This document shows, in pieces, positions 56,199 through 64,000 of a stretch of DNA of 64,000 nt. The translations under genes were made by a program, and so were the position numbers. Within the stretch, counting starts at the first letter, position 1. Every line of letters begins with the position of its first letter. The DNA comes from Thraustochytrium sp. TN22. Its lineage: Eukaryota; Sar; Bigyra; Thraustochytrida; Thraustochytriidae. Under the pieces are notes generated by a model that ran no database searches, was not told the origin of the DNA, and worked only from the letters and a program-made list of their open reading frames with translations. The stretch is from NCBI GenBank assembly GCA_013306675.1, contig JABLUY010000053.1:97287-161286 (forward strand), written 5' to 3'.

Positions 56199-57192
56199 CT
56201 GTCCTCTAACTGATCATCCAAATGTACCCTGAGAGAACCCGAGCGACCTGAGCACATCCCTCCGCATCTCCGGCCTTTATACCACTGGTACTACTTCTTG
56301 GCCGCACGACCGCACCAGCGGGTGCCCCGACGCAGGCCCGCCTCCCGAAACCGTCCTCCAGACTCTCTGGCAGGCCTCGCGGCGGCGAACAGTGAGCCCT
56401 GGCGCTTCGCTGGCGCTTCGCTCAGCACGCAGGCTGCGCTGCCTCCGCGGGCCTCTCTCGCTGCCTCAAGTCCTCAAGCCCTCCTCTCCGGCTGCGCCGC
56501 AGCGCCGACGCCCGCGAAGGTGCTCGTCCTGGCCTCGCCGTAGTGGCCCCGGCCCGCGCCCCTCCCTCCCTCTGAATGTCCACGTTCGCGCCGGCCCCTG
56601 CCCTGACTGAAGCCTTGGCGAGCAGTCCGCTGCAGTCCTGCGCTCGGCGCCTCGCCGGGCTGGCGAACGTCTGGCGAATCGCATTGATGCGCATTGATCT
56701 TGCAGTGCCCTGCCGCCACGCGGTCTGCTCTGACATCGCCGCCGACGTCGGCCCGGCAGCGTCGATCGGAGTCATCATCAATGACTTCCACTGCAACGAG
56801 CATCGCGCCGCGGACGAGCTTGGCGCGGTCTTCGAGGCCGCCGGCCGCCGCCTCGGGCTCGGCCTCACGCGGTGCGTCCGGAGCCCGCCCAGATTCGTGA
56901 AAGAAGGCGCAGGCGCAGGCTGAGCTGCACGCCTCGGCGGAAGCGGCCGGAGAAGATGGTCGTCGGGCCGGGGTTTTCCGCCTTGGGCCCGCTTGGACCC
57001 GGAGCGGCGTTCCGGCAGCCGGGGTTTTGCGCCTCGGCGCTGAGCCGCAGCGGCCGCGCGCCGCCAGCCAGACCCGAATCGCGCGCGCGGATCGATCGCC
57101 GCCGTCGCCGCAGCGCACGCACGCTCGCTCGCGGTCGCTCGCACGCAGGCAGGCAGGGAGGCAGGCTGGCAGGCAGGCAGGCAGGAGGCAGG
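56199..57192. other. Intergenic, ending in GGCA/GGCAGG repeats
   Basis: About 1 kb. Frames on both strands are open but show no domain and no coding bias I trust. An (AGGC)n tract at about 57146-57190 abuts the next ATG. Confidence 0.5.
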
Positions 57193-58434
57193 ATGGCGCC
57201 CAAGGAAGAGGCCAAGCCCCTCGTGGGCGAGGGCGCGACGGCCGCCACGGGCGCGGCGACGACGCCCGCGGAGCCCGAGGAGAAGGGGGAGGGCCCCGCC
57301 GGCATGCTGGAGAACCTGCTGGCCGTCGCGGCCGGCCTGGTGTTTGGGTTCTCGCTGGACAAGGCGCACACCAACGTGCCGGGCGTCATCATGCAGCAAA
57401 TGGAGATGAAGGACTTCACCATGATGCGCATGTTCCTGTCGGCCAGTGCCACGTCGGCAGCGGTCGTGCTGGCGCTCAACGCGCTCGGGCTCAAGAAGCG
57501 CAAGCCCGAGTGCGGCCTGGCCATGGGCCTGCATGTGCTGGGCGGCTACGGCGCCAACTTCGTGGGTGGCGCGCTGCTGGGCGGCGGCATGTACCTGAGC
57601 GGCAGCTGCCCCGGTACGGTGTGGGCGCAGATCGGCGCCGGCTACCCGTTCACCGGCAGCATCGTGGCCGGCGGCCTGCTCGGCACGCTCTGCTACGGCT
57701 ACCTGGACAAGCACCTGCACAGCAAGATCAAGGACTACCACAAGCGCCACACGACCGAGGAGTCGGATCTCGTCCCGTCCTTCATGCCGTACGCCGCCGC
57801 TTCGATGCTCTTCGTGGGCGTCGCCGCCGGCTTCATCACCTTTTTGAACCAGTACTTTCCCTGGCAGGCCTCGCAGGAGCGCATCCTGCTCGCCGCGCCG
57901 CCCGCCAGCACCTACACGCATGGCGACCTGACCTCGCCCTACTGGGACCCGGCGCTCGCCGGTCTCATGCTCGGCCTGCTGCAGATCCCGGTCCAGTTCA
58001 CCTCCGGCAACGCGCTCGGCCAGTCCTCCGGGTGGGTCCTGCTCGCCGCGCGCATCGCCAGCCTCTTTGACGGCAACCTCCGCACCAACTCGCCCTACCT
58101 TCGCGACGCCCAGCTCAAGCGCAAGCCTGCCTTTCAGGTCTTTGTGGCCTTTGGCATTGCGCTTGGCGCCTTCTTCTCCCAGAATCTCTCCGGCCACCCG
58201 GCGCTCTCCCCGGAGTTCGCCAACGGTGTCGGCTCGCACCTGCGCGCCTTCATTGGCGGCTACATGCTCCTCTTTGGTGCTCGCCTTGGCGGCGGCTGCA
58301 CGTCGGGCCATGGGCTCTCCGGCATGGCCCAGCTCTCTGTTGGCGCCCTTGTCACCGTCGCTGGCATGTTCCTCGGCGGCATGGCTTTGGCTGCCGGCTC
58401 TGGCAACTTTGTCCAGCTTCCCATGTTCAAGTAG
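57193..58434 (+). CDS. YeeE/YedE-family sulfur (thiosulfate) transporter-like membrane protein
   Basis: 413 residues from the ATG at 57193. After a soluble N-terminus (about 1-45) there are two homologous halves rich in Gly-packed helices. The first half contains GMYLSGSCPGTVWAQIGAGY and the second GARLGGGCTSGHGLSGMAQL. These Cys-centred S/G-x-C-x-G/S-G signatures define the sulphur_transp (YeeE/YedE) family, in which conserved Cys residues relay thiosulfate across the membrane (TsuA). The family is mainly bacterial. Fused two-half versions occur in some fungi and protists, so bacterial origin by transfer is plausible but not shown here. The host membrane is unknown and there is no clear targeting peptide. 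Confidence 0.88.
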   Translation: MAPKEEAKPLVGEGATAATGAATTPAEPEEKGEGPAGMLENLLAVAAGLVFGFSLDKAHTNVPGVIMQQMEMKDFTMMRMFLSASATSAAVVLALNALGLKKRKPECGLAMGLHVLGGYGANFVGGALLGGGMYLSGSCPGTVWAQIGAGYPFTGSIVAGGLLGTLCYGYLDKHLHSKIKDYHKRHTTEESDLVPSFMPYAAASMLFVGVAAGFITFLNQYFPWQASQERILLAAPPASTYTHGDLTSPYWDPALAGLMLGLLQIPVQFTSGNALGQSSGWVLLAARIASLFDGNLRTNSPYLRDAQLKRKPAFQVFVAFGIALGAFFSQNLSGHPALSPEFANGVGSHLRAFIGGYMLLFGARLGGGCTSGHGLSGMAQLSVGALVTVAGMFLGGMALAAGSGNFVQLPMFK

Positions 58435-58887
58435 ATCTTCGCAGAGCCTGGGGCTTGCATGCGCTAAGTTAAAAACAAAGATACACAGTTCCTGCTCTCG
58501 CAAAGTTGATCGCAGATGTCTGGCCATGGAACGAAGTCGTCAGGCAACGCGACTTCGATGTCATTTTGCCTTGTTGTATGTATGTCGGACGAAAAGATGT
58601 CGATCTCTTCAGTGTCAGTACGTCGCGATGACAACGCGAGCTCCTCCGATGCAGGCTGCCCGGCAGCCCGGCAGCAGCTGCTGCACTGGCGCGCCCCCGC
58701 GTAGGCTAGTCCAAGAGCGAGCGAGCGAGCGAGTGAGGTTGCTCTCCGCTAAATAGAGGCCGCTCCGTCATACAGGTGCAGCAAACCTTGAACGAGCGAG
58801 CGTGTGCACACGTACTCCAACGAGCGCGAGGAGAGCAGCGCGAGCGGGCAGCGGCAGCGGGAGCAGCGGCAGCGGCAGCGGGAGACC
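58435..58887. other. Intergenic
   Basis: Less GC-rich at first, then (GAGC)n near 58720-58735 and AGCGGC/GGGAGC repeats at about 58840-58885 just before the next ATG. No gene. Confidence 0.5.
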
Positions 58888-59609
58888 ATGAGCGGCCACG
58901 TCGCGCTCATCCTGGTGACGCCGTCGCGTGAGTGAGGCGGCGCGCGGCGCGCGCAAGGGGCGCCTGCCGCCAGCGAGGGACGCGGCCATGCGGGCTTAGC
59001 GAAGGTCCGCCCGCCCGCCCACCGGTTGCGCGCGCGTGCGCGCGACCGGCCGCGCGCGGGCGGCGGCGGCCGCGACGGTGCGACGGAAGGCTAACGAGCG
59101 AGCGAGCGTGCCACGATCACAGCGCCCACCGTCGCGACGGAGAACGGGCAGCGGTAGGTGCGCACGTCCGCCAAGCTGGATGGATCCCTGGCAGGCAGGG
59201 TATCATCGATCTCGCCCTCGGACTTGGCTCTCGTCGTGCTCGCGCGCGGACCATGGGCGCCTGAGCAAACGACTGAACGACTAACTCCGGAATCGCCGCG
59301 CCGTTGCGCTTGGACGAACCGCACAGCCGCGTCATCACGTGGATGCAGACCAAGAAGATCCGCTTCCGCGAGGTGGACGCCATCGACGACAAGAGCGTCC
59401 GCGAGGAGCTGACGGCCATCTCCGGCGTCAAGGGCAGCTACCCGCAGGTCTTTATCACCGACCCGGAGAAGGACGAGACCACCTACGTGGGTGACTACGA
59501 GAAGATCGAGAGCCTCGTGGAGCTCGACGACATCGACCCGGAGGTGCTCAAGGCGAACCCGGACCTGGAGACCTTCTCCTCCGTCTTTGCCAAGTGCAAG
59601 GAGGAGTAA
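58888..59609 (+). CDS. SH3BGRL/glutaredoxin-like (thioredoxin-fold) protein, three exons with a 31-nt microexon
   Basis: Join of 58888-58927, 59123-59153 and 59327-59609: 354 nt, 117 residues. Exon 1 encodes MSGHVALILVTPS, the first strand. The microexon encodes PPTVATENGQ. Exon 3 continues with RRVITWMQTKKIRFREVDAI, SYPQVFITDPEKDETTYVGD and YEKIESLVELDD, the SH3BGR family pattern (helix, ..I.F.E.D, PQ.F, GDYE). Both introns are GT-AG. CTAAC motifs lie 30 nt before the first acceptor and about 42 nt before the second, as branch points. Phases agree at both joins, which supports the model. The fold lacks a CxxC redox pair. The family's role is poorly defined. Acidic C-terminus (FAKCKEE). Confidence 0.85.
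58928..59122 (+). other. Predicted intron 1 of the SH3BGRL-like gene
   Basis: 195 nt, donor C|GTGAGTG, acceptor gatcacAG. A ggCTAACg branch-point-like motif lies about 30 nt before the acceptor. Confidence 0.8.
59154..59326 (+). other. Predicted intron 2 of the SH3BGRL-like gene
   Basis: 173 nt, donor GCG|GTAGGTG, acceptor cgcacAG. An ACTAAC branch-point-like motif at 59282-59287 lies about 40 nt upstream. No other AG lies between that motif and the acceptor. Confidence 0.82.
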
Positions 59610-60348
59610 ATCGCACCTTCCCTGACAGCATCGGTGCGCCGGCATGCTTTCGAACGTTTGACCGGCCCTGGCCTTTATATTTTCTTCTCCGCCTCAGGCT
59701 GGCTGCTGCCTCGAACAGAATGAAAGCACACCGCGATCGGAAAATGCGCGCCACCACCACCATCACCCCCCACAACCAACCACCACCGGTCCACCACCAC
59801 TAAAATGAACTCCCTTTTCTCCGTTCCGTCTCTGGTTCTTTGCGAGCCTAGTTCGGACGTCGCCCCGACGTCCGCGCCCAGTGATCGGCTTATCGCGAGT
59901 CGCAAGCAAGGGCCGCCCGCTGCAGTGGCTGGCCACCGCAGCGGCAAGCCCCCGCCGAGAAAACGCTGCGGCAGGCCCAGCTCGCCCTCCACCCTCCGCG
60001 CTTGCACGACCGCGGCCCCGGAGGCCCACGCAGCAGGCCGGCCGGCCAGGCTGTTCGACCAGGCAGGCAGGTCCGAGCACACGAAGCGCCGCCTATAGCC
60101 GGCGCTCGCAATCTTGGTCCTCATCGCCATCCAGAGCCAGAAGCGCCGCGTCCTGCTCGATCCCCAGCTCGAGCTCGAGCTCCAGCAGCTCGAGCTCCAG
60201 CTCCAGCCCGAGCGCGAGCCGCCGGGACCCAGCGCGCGCGTCCCGTTCTCCGCGTTCGTTCCAAAGCTCGGCCGCGCAAGCCTTGGTGCATGAACAAGCC
60301 AGGCCAGGCCGCGGCGGCAAACCCGAAGCGCGGCGGCCTCGCCGGCTT

Positions 60349-60379
<31 letters not shown>

Positions 60380-60812
60380 GCGCGGCGGCGCGGCTCACGC
60401 GCGCGGGCCTCGCGCCCAGGGCGCGCGCGGCGGCGGCGGCGGGGCGGGCGGGCGGGGGGCAGGCAGGCTCTTCTCTTCCCACCGCCTCATCGAGGTTGGC
60501 GTCAATCTTGGACCAGGCTCGCCCGGGCGCGTGCGCGGGGCGCGGCGCAGCGGCGCGCGCGCGCGCGGGCGGCGCGGCGGCCGCGCGCGGAGCGAGGCGC
60601 CGGCGCGCCGCGCAGGGCGGCCCGCGGCGCCGCGGCCGCGCAGGGCGGCGAACGGCCGGCGGGCCGGCGGGCGGGCGGGCGGGCGGGCGGGCTCCCGGCC
60701 TGACAGGCCAGCTTGCCAGCGAGCGAGCTGGCCAGCGACTTGACAGAGGGCGAGACCTGCGCCGGGGCGGGCGGGGCGTTCCGCGCCGGCGCGTGCGAAC
60801 CCGCTTCATCCC
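59610..60812. other. Intergenic / 5' flank of the kinase gene, repeat-rich
   Basis: 59610-59900 is less GC-rich with a CACCAC-rich patch. It is followed by CTCGAG/CTCCAG hexamer repeats (about 60160-60220), GGC triplets (about 60346-60385 and 60428-60450) and (GGGC)n (about 60656-60694). No gene supported. Confidence 0.5.
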
Positions 60813-63140
60813 ATGGGCGCGGAGAACTCGACGCCGGCAAAGCCGGCCGCGGCTGCGGCTCCGACGCCCGCGACGTCGTCCTCGGCGTCCTCGGCGGCGG
60901 CGGCGGAGCCGGCGGCGGCGGTGGCGAAGGCGAGAGCTGGCACGGGGAAACAAGCGCAGGAGGCGCAGTCGCCGGCGCAGCAGCAGGAGCAGAAGCAGAA
61001 GCATCAGAAGCAGCAGCAGCGGCAAGGCCAAAGCATAGAGTCGTCCTCGAATTCAAGCTCAAGCGCGAGCCCCGGCGGGGGGTCGCGCAAGCAACTGCGC
61101 ATGTCGCGCGAGGTGTCACTCGATGAGCCGCTGTGCGTCGTCATGGAAGAGGAGAAGTCGTCCATGGAGCTGCTGGGCAAGGTGGACAGCAACGTGTCGG
61201 CAGCGAGCGATGCCGACAGCGGCAGCGGCCTGTTGAGCTTGCGCGACGCGCCGGACTCCACGGCGCCGCTGGCGCTGCGGTCAGCGCGCAAGCCGCCCCC
61301 GCTCATTATAACGGCGCTGGAGCCGCGGGCCGACGGCGATGCAGACACGGCGGAGGACGACGACGTAGCTGGCGGCGGCGTGACCAAGACCACCTCGGTG
61401 CGGCTGGGTGAGGCCATTTCCGGCTCGGAGGACATGTGCTACGGGCGCGAGGTGGAGCAGAAGCGCGGGTGCAGCTCGTCAAGCTCGAGCGCGAGCGGTT
61501 TCGGCGACGGCCTGTCGCCCGCTAACCTCTCCACGGAGGTGCCGTCGACGCCGGCGCAAGCCTCCATGGCGTCGCCGCCGGCGACGCTGGCGTGGGAGGA
61601 TGGCGGCGCCGAGGCGTCCTCGCCCAAGCACAAGAAGCGCCTCATCGGCGACAAGTACGAGATCCTGGCGCTCATCGGGCGCGGCGCGCAGGGCACTGTG
61701 GTCAAGTGCCGCAACACGGAGACGGGCGAGCTGGTGGCCGTCAAGACCATCAAGGGCGGCAGCCTGGTGGTGGGCACCACCGCCATGCCGTTGACCATGG
61801 GGCGCCGCGCGCGCGGCCGCAGGAAAGGCGGCTCCGGGCTCTCGTCCGTCATGAAGCAGGTGAGCCGCGAGATCGCGCTGCTGAAAAAGGTCTCGCACCC
61901 CAACGTCGTCAAGCTGCTCGAGGTCATCGACGTCACCACCGATCGCGACATTCACCTCGTCTTTGAGTACGTCACAGGCGGCCCGCTGCGCCAGCTCTCG
62001 GACCAGCTCTTGCTCAAGAACTCGGGCGTGCCGCTGCCTGAGGACGAGGCGCGTGATTACTTTCGCCAGCTCTGCATGGCCGTGCGCTACCTGCACCATC
62101 ACGGCATCTTGCACCGCGACATCAAGCCGTCCAACCTCATCATTGACCGCGCCAAGCGCCACCTCAAGCTCACCGACCTGGGCATTGCCGCGCAGACCAA
62201 GCAGGGCAAGCAGCACAAGGTTCTCGGCATCGACGATGACCTGGTCGCCACCACACTAGTCGTCGGCACGCCCGCCTTTTTACCGCCCGAGTTTTACAAA
62301 ATCAAGGCCGAGGAGGAGGCCTTCCAGGAGCGCCTCCTGCACGGCGACCCGCTCGGCCCGGCCGACGGCGACGCCTCCGTCCTGGGCGGCGAGCAGCGCG
62401 TCCCGGACGGCCCGCGCCCCGAGCAGTTCATCCCGGGCCGCGCCGCCGACATTTGGGCCATGGGAGTCACGCTGTATGCCTTCATCTATGGCGGCCTGCC
62501 CTTTACGCAGCGCCGTCGTCAGTCGCGCGGCTCTTTCTCCTCGGTGCGCAAGTTCGCCACCTTTTCGTCCACCGGCTCCTCATCCTCGGACCGCGACGGC
62601 TCGACCGCCTACTCGAGCGGCGAGCGCGACGAGCGCGCCTACGCTAGCGAGGACCGCGCGCCCTCGCCGCTCGACATCGTCACCCTGCGCCGCAAGCGCT
62701 CCTCGCGTGCCCCACTCACCGAGGCGGAGATGCAGCAGCGCATCCTCGAGAACCCGTTGCGCTTCCCCGGCACGGGTTTCGGCACCAGCGTCCGTCTGCG
62801 CGTCCTGCTCCAGCGCGTCCTGGACAAGGAACCGCACAAGCGCGCCTCCATCGAAGAAATATGCAAGCACGACTGGGTCTGCAAGTACAAGCCGCTGCCG
62901 CCGCTCTCGCAGGACGAACTGCACAGCATCGAGCCCTCCAAGAAGGATCAGGAGCTCGCCATCTCGCACCACTCCAACCTCCTCGTGCGCATCCAGCGTG
63001 CCTTTCGCGACATGCGCTCTCGCGCCCACATTTTCGGCTCCGGCATTCGCAGCTCCGAGCACAGTTTCCACCAGGACCGCGAGAGCCGTCCGGACTCGGA
63101 CTTCGTCGACGATGACGACGACGACCTCCACGACCTCTGA
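60813..63140 (+). CDS. CaMKK-like serine/threonine protein kinase with predicted N-myristoylation
   Basis: 775 residues from the ATG at 60813. The start MGAENSTP fits N-myristoylation (Gly2, Ser6). Residues 1-270 are low-complexity (Ala, Gln, Ser). The kinase domain (about 280-700) has LIGRGAQGTVVKC (Gly loop), VAVKTIK (catalytic Lys), LHRDIKPSNLI (catalytic loop) and LTDLGIAAQ, with DLG in place of DFG. The activation segment reads VGTPAFLPPEF. A basic Gly/Arg insert (TMGRRARGRRKGG) sits between strands 3 and helix C, the place of the Arg/Pro insert of CaMKK/LKB1-pathway kinases. Two further inserts lie at about 500-540 and 565-630, the latter Ser-rich. The tail ends in DDDDDDLHDL. It may activate AMPK/SnRK-type kinases (inference). 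Confidence 0.88.
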   Translation: MGAENSTPAKPAAAAAPTPATSSSASSAAAAEPAAAVAKARAGTGKQAQEAQSPAQQQEQKQKHQKQQQRQGQSIESSSNSSSSASPGGGSRKQLRMSREVSLDEPLCVVMEEEKSSMELLGKVDSNVSAASDADSGSGLLSLRDAPDSTAPLALRSARKPPPLIITALEPRADGDADTAEDDDVAGGGVTKTTSVRLGEAISGSEDMCYGREVEQKRGCSSSSSSASGFGDGLSPANLSTEVPSTPAQASMASPPATLAWEDGGAEASSPKHKKRLIGDKYEILALIGRGAQGTVVKCRNTETGELVAVKTIKGGSLVVGTTAMPLTMGRRARGRRKGGSGLSSVMKQVSREIALLKKVSHPNVVKLLEVIDVTTDRDIHLVFEYVTGGPLRQLSDQLLLKNSGVPLPEDEARDYFRQLCMAVRYLHHHGILHRDIKPSNLIIDRAKRHLKLTDLGIAAQTKQGKQHKVLGIDDDLVATTLVVGTPAFLPPEFYKIKAEEEAFQERLLHGDPLGPADGDASVLGGEQRVPDGPRPEQFIPGRAADIWAMGVTLYAFIYGGLPFTQRRRQSRGSFSSVRKFATFSSTGSSSSDRDGSTAYSSGERDERAYASEDRAPSPLDIVTLRRKRSSRAPLTEAEMQQRILENPLRFPGTGFGTSVRLRVLLQRVLDKEPHKRASIEEICKHDWVCKYKPLPPLSQDELHSIEPSKKDQELAISHHSNLLVRIQRAFRDMRSRAHIFGSGIRSSEHSFHQDRESRPDSDFVDDDDDDLHDL

Positions 63141-63159
63141 CGCCCATCCAGCGAATGCC

Positions 63160-63185
63160 TGCCTGCCTGCCTGCCTGCCTGCCAG
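63160..63185. repeat. Tetranucleotide repeat (TGCC)n
   Basis: About six copies of tgcc/cctg directly after the kinase stop. It resembles arrays at 52590-52620 and the complementary GGCA arrays at 49240-49262 and 57146-57190. Confidence 0.85.
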
Positions 63186-63878
63186 TGCATGCCTGCCAGT
63201 GAATGCAGATCAGGCCCGACCAGTTCTCAGGCTCTGCAATCCGCGGTTCACTGCAATCCACCGTGACCGGTATCTGACTGCGCGACGGGGCTGCTGCCAG
63301 CCACTGGCAACGCCCGCCGCGCCCTGTGAAGTAAATCCATGTTCCCTGAGTAGCGTTGACGCCGTTGACTGTGAGAGCGCCTGCCTCTGAGGCTGGCTTG
63401 CTTCCCGGTCAGCTGGCTTCGGGTTGCTTGGTTCCTCAGCCAGTGTCGCGTCGAGGCTGCTCTCACTTCTTACAGTAAGTAAGTTATCTGACTGTTATCG
63501 TCTGCACTTGCGAAGCCTAAGCGTAAGTTACTAGGCCTAGTAAGCGCCCGTCCGGCCGAGTCTCGTGTGACTCTTTTAGCGGAGAGCGGGATGAGATCGT
63601 CGCTCGACCGTCACGGCACTGCAAACGCAATCTCCGCGGCAGCCCGGCAACGAGCTCGAGCGCGTCGCGGCGCGGCTCACGAGGCCCTCGCGCCGCAGGA
63701 CCCGCTCCCTCGGCGCCGCGGCCTCGCTTGCTTGCTTGCGTGCGTGCGTGCGTGCGAGCAAGTCGCGGCGCGGGGACCAGCGCGGCTCGTGGCGAGGACC
63801 AAGGCAGCGAGCGTGCGCGCATCTCGCACGAGCGCCGCAGCGCGGGGGCAGCCGCCGCCTTACCGGTGACGTCGCGCC

Positions 63879-63947
63879 TCCCGCCCCCCCCCCCCGCCGG
63901 GGGGGGCCCCCCCCCCCCGGGGGGGGCGGGGGGGGGGCGGGGGCCGG
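63879..63947. repeat. Alternating poly-C and poly-G block
   Basis: Runs of 8 to 13 C and G alternate over about 70 bases with almost no other base. It is self-complementary and G-quadruplex-capable, and also the kind of sequence that assemblers get wrong. Confidence 0.8.
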
Positions 63948-64000
63948 CGTCAGGGGAGGCGAGCGAAGCCTTGCTGAGCTTTTCTTGGCCAAAGGTGCAG

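Larger units (their letters stand above)
63141..64000. other. Right-end intergenic region
   Basis: Holds (TGCC)n at about 63160-63185, a moderately AT-rich patch with GTAAGTAAGTTA (63474-63487) and the palindrome ctaggcctag (63531-63540), (GTGC)n at about 63736-63757, and the G/C homopolymer block. No gene seen. Confidence 0.5.

Noticed and set aside
56576-56923. 115-codon plus-strand ORF before the YeeE/YedE gene
   Set aside because: Plausible length, but no motif, no neighbour support and no coding bias I can defend.
63161-63185. Possible CRISPR-like or direct repeat array
   Set aside because: Simple TGCC tetramer microsatellite with no spacers. No CRISPR arrays exist in this eukaryotic window.

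Overview
The window looks like nuclear DNA of a compact, very GC-rich eukaryotic protist. It carries a RhoGEF-tailed myosin, ER glucosidase II beta, ceramide synthase, TMA7 and an SH3BGRL-like protein. Most genes are intronless, long and strongly GC3-biased. The two spliced genes I could reconstruct have canonical GT-AG introns, and one has CTAAC branch-point-like motifs. Gene spacing is roughly one per 2.5 kb and both strands are used. My best guess is a stramenopile of the thraustochytrid (labyrinthulomycete) kind, from the few introns, the GC-rich coding style and the receptor, Roco and TIR repertoire. That placement is inference; no ribosomal RNA or other diagnostic marker is present.

Layout. 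1-2882 (-): 5' part of a large LRR and Cys-rich surface receptor. 4469-6226 (+): TIR-like domain plus TPR protein. 6491-8715: remains of a DNA transposon (YqaJ-like nuclease, PiggyBac-like C-terminus) broken by frameshifts. 8758-9666 (-): unknown protein. 10465-11841 (-) and 12058-13707 (+): divergent pair, an LRR-like protein and a Cys-cluster protein. 14401-16593 (+): tandem alpha/beta hydrolase whose second domain lacks the nucleophile. 16935-18644 (-): DEAD-box helicase, divergent from the tiny TMA7 gene at 19116-19292. 19546-24144 (-): LRR-Roc-COR-TIR protein. 24626-25906 (-): arrestin-like protein. 27652-33051 (+): myosin-DH-PH. 33409-34177 (+): spliced small membrane protein. 34461-37445 (+): M1 aminopeptidase. 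37585-39624 (-): glucosidase II beta. 40012-44256 (+): giant WW protein. 44488-45855 (-) and 46483-48621 (+): divergent type II membrane enzymes, fucosyltransferase-like and tubulin-tyrosine-ligase-like. 49335-50480 (+): ceramide synthase. 52722-53477 (+): Gln-rich protein. 53617-54348 (-) and 54654-56198 (+): divergent polytopic protein and a PX protein with Pro-His heptads. 57193-58434 (+): YeeE/YedE sulfur transporter. 58888-59609 (+): three-exon SH3BGRL-like gene with a 31-nt microexon. 60813-63140 (+): CaMKK-like kinase.

There is no operon or single pathway. Recurrent themes are divergent promoter pairs, cell-surface and innate-immunity-like architectures (LRR receptor, TIR-TPR, LRR-Roc-COR-TIR), signalling and cytoskeleton (arrestin, kinase, myosin-RhoGEF), and the secretory pathway (glucosidase II beta, fucosyltransferase-like, TTL-like, ceramide synthase). 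Intergenic DNA is full of penta-, tetra- and trinucleotide repeats. The strongest candidate for something little described is the PX-domain membrane protein with about 20 seven-residue units carrying Pro-His at a fixed position. Because stop codons are rare in every frame at this GC content, very long antisense ORFs shadow most genes and were left out.
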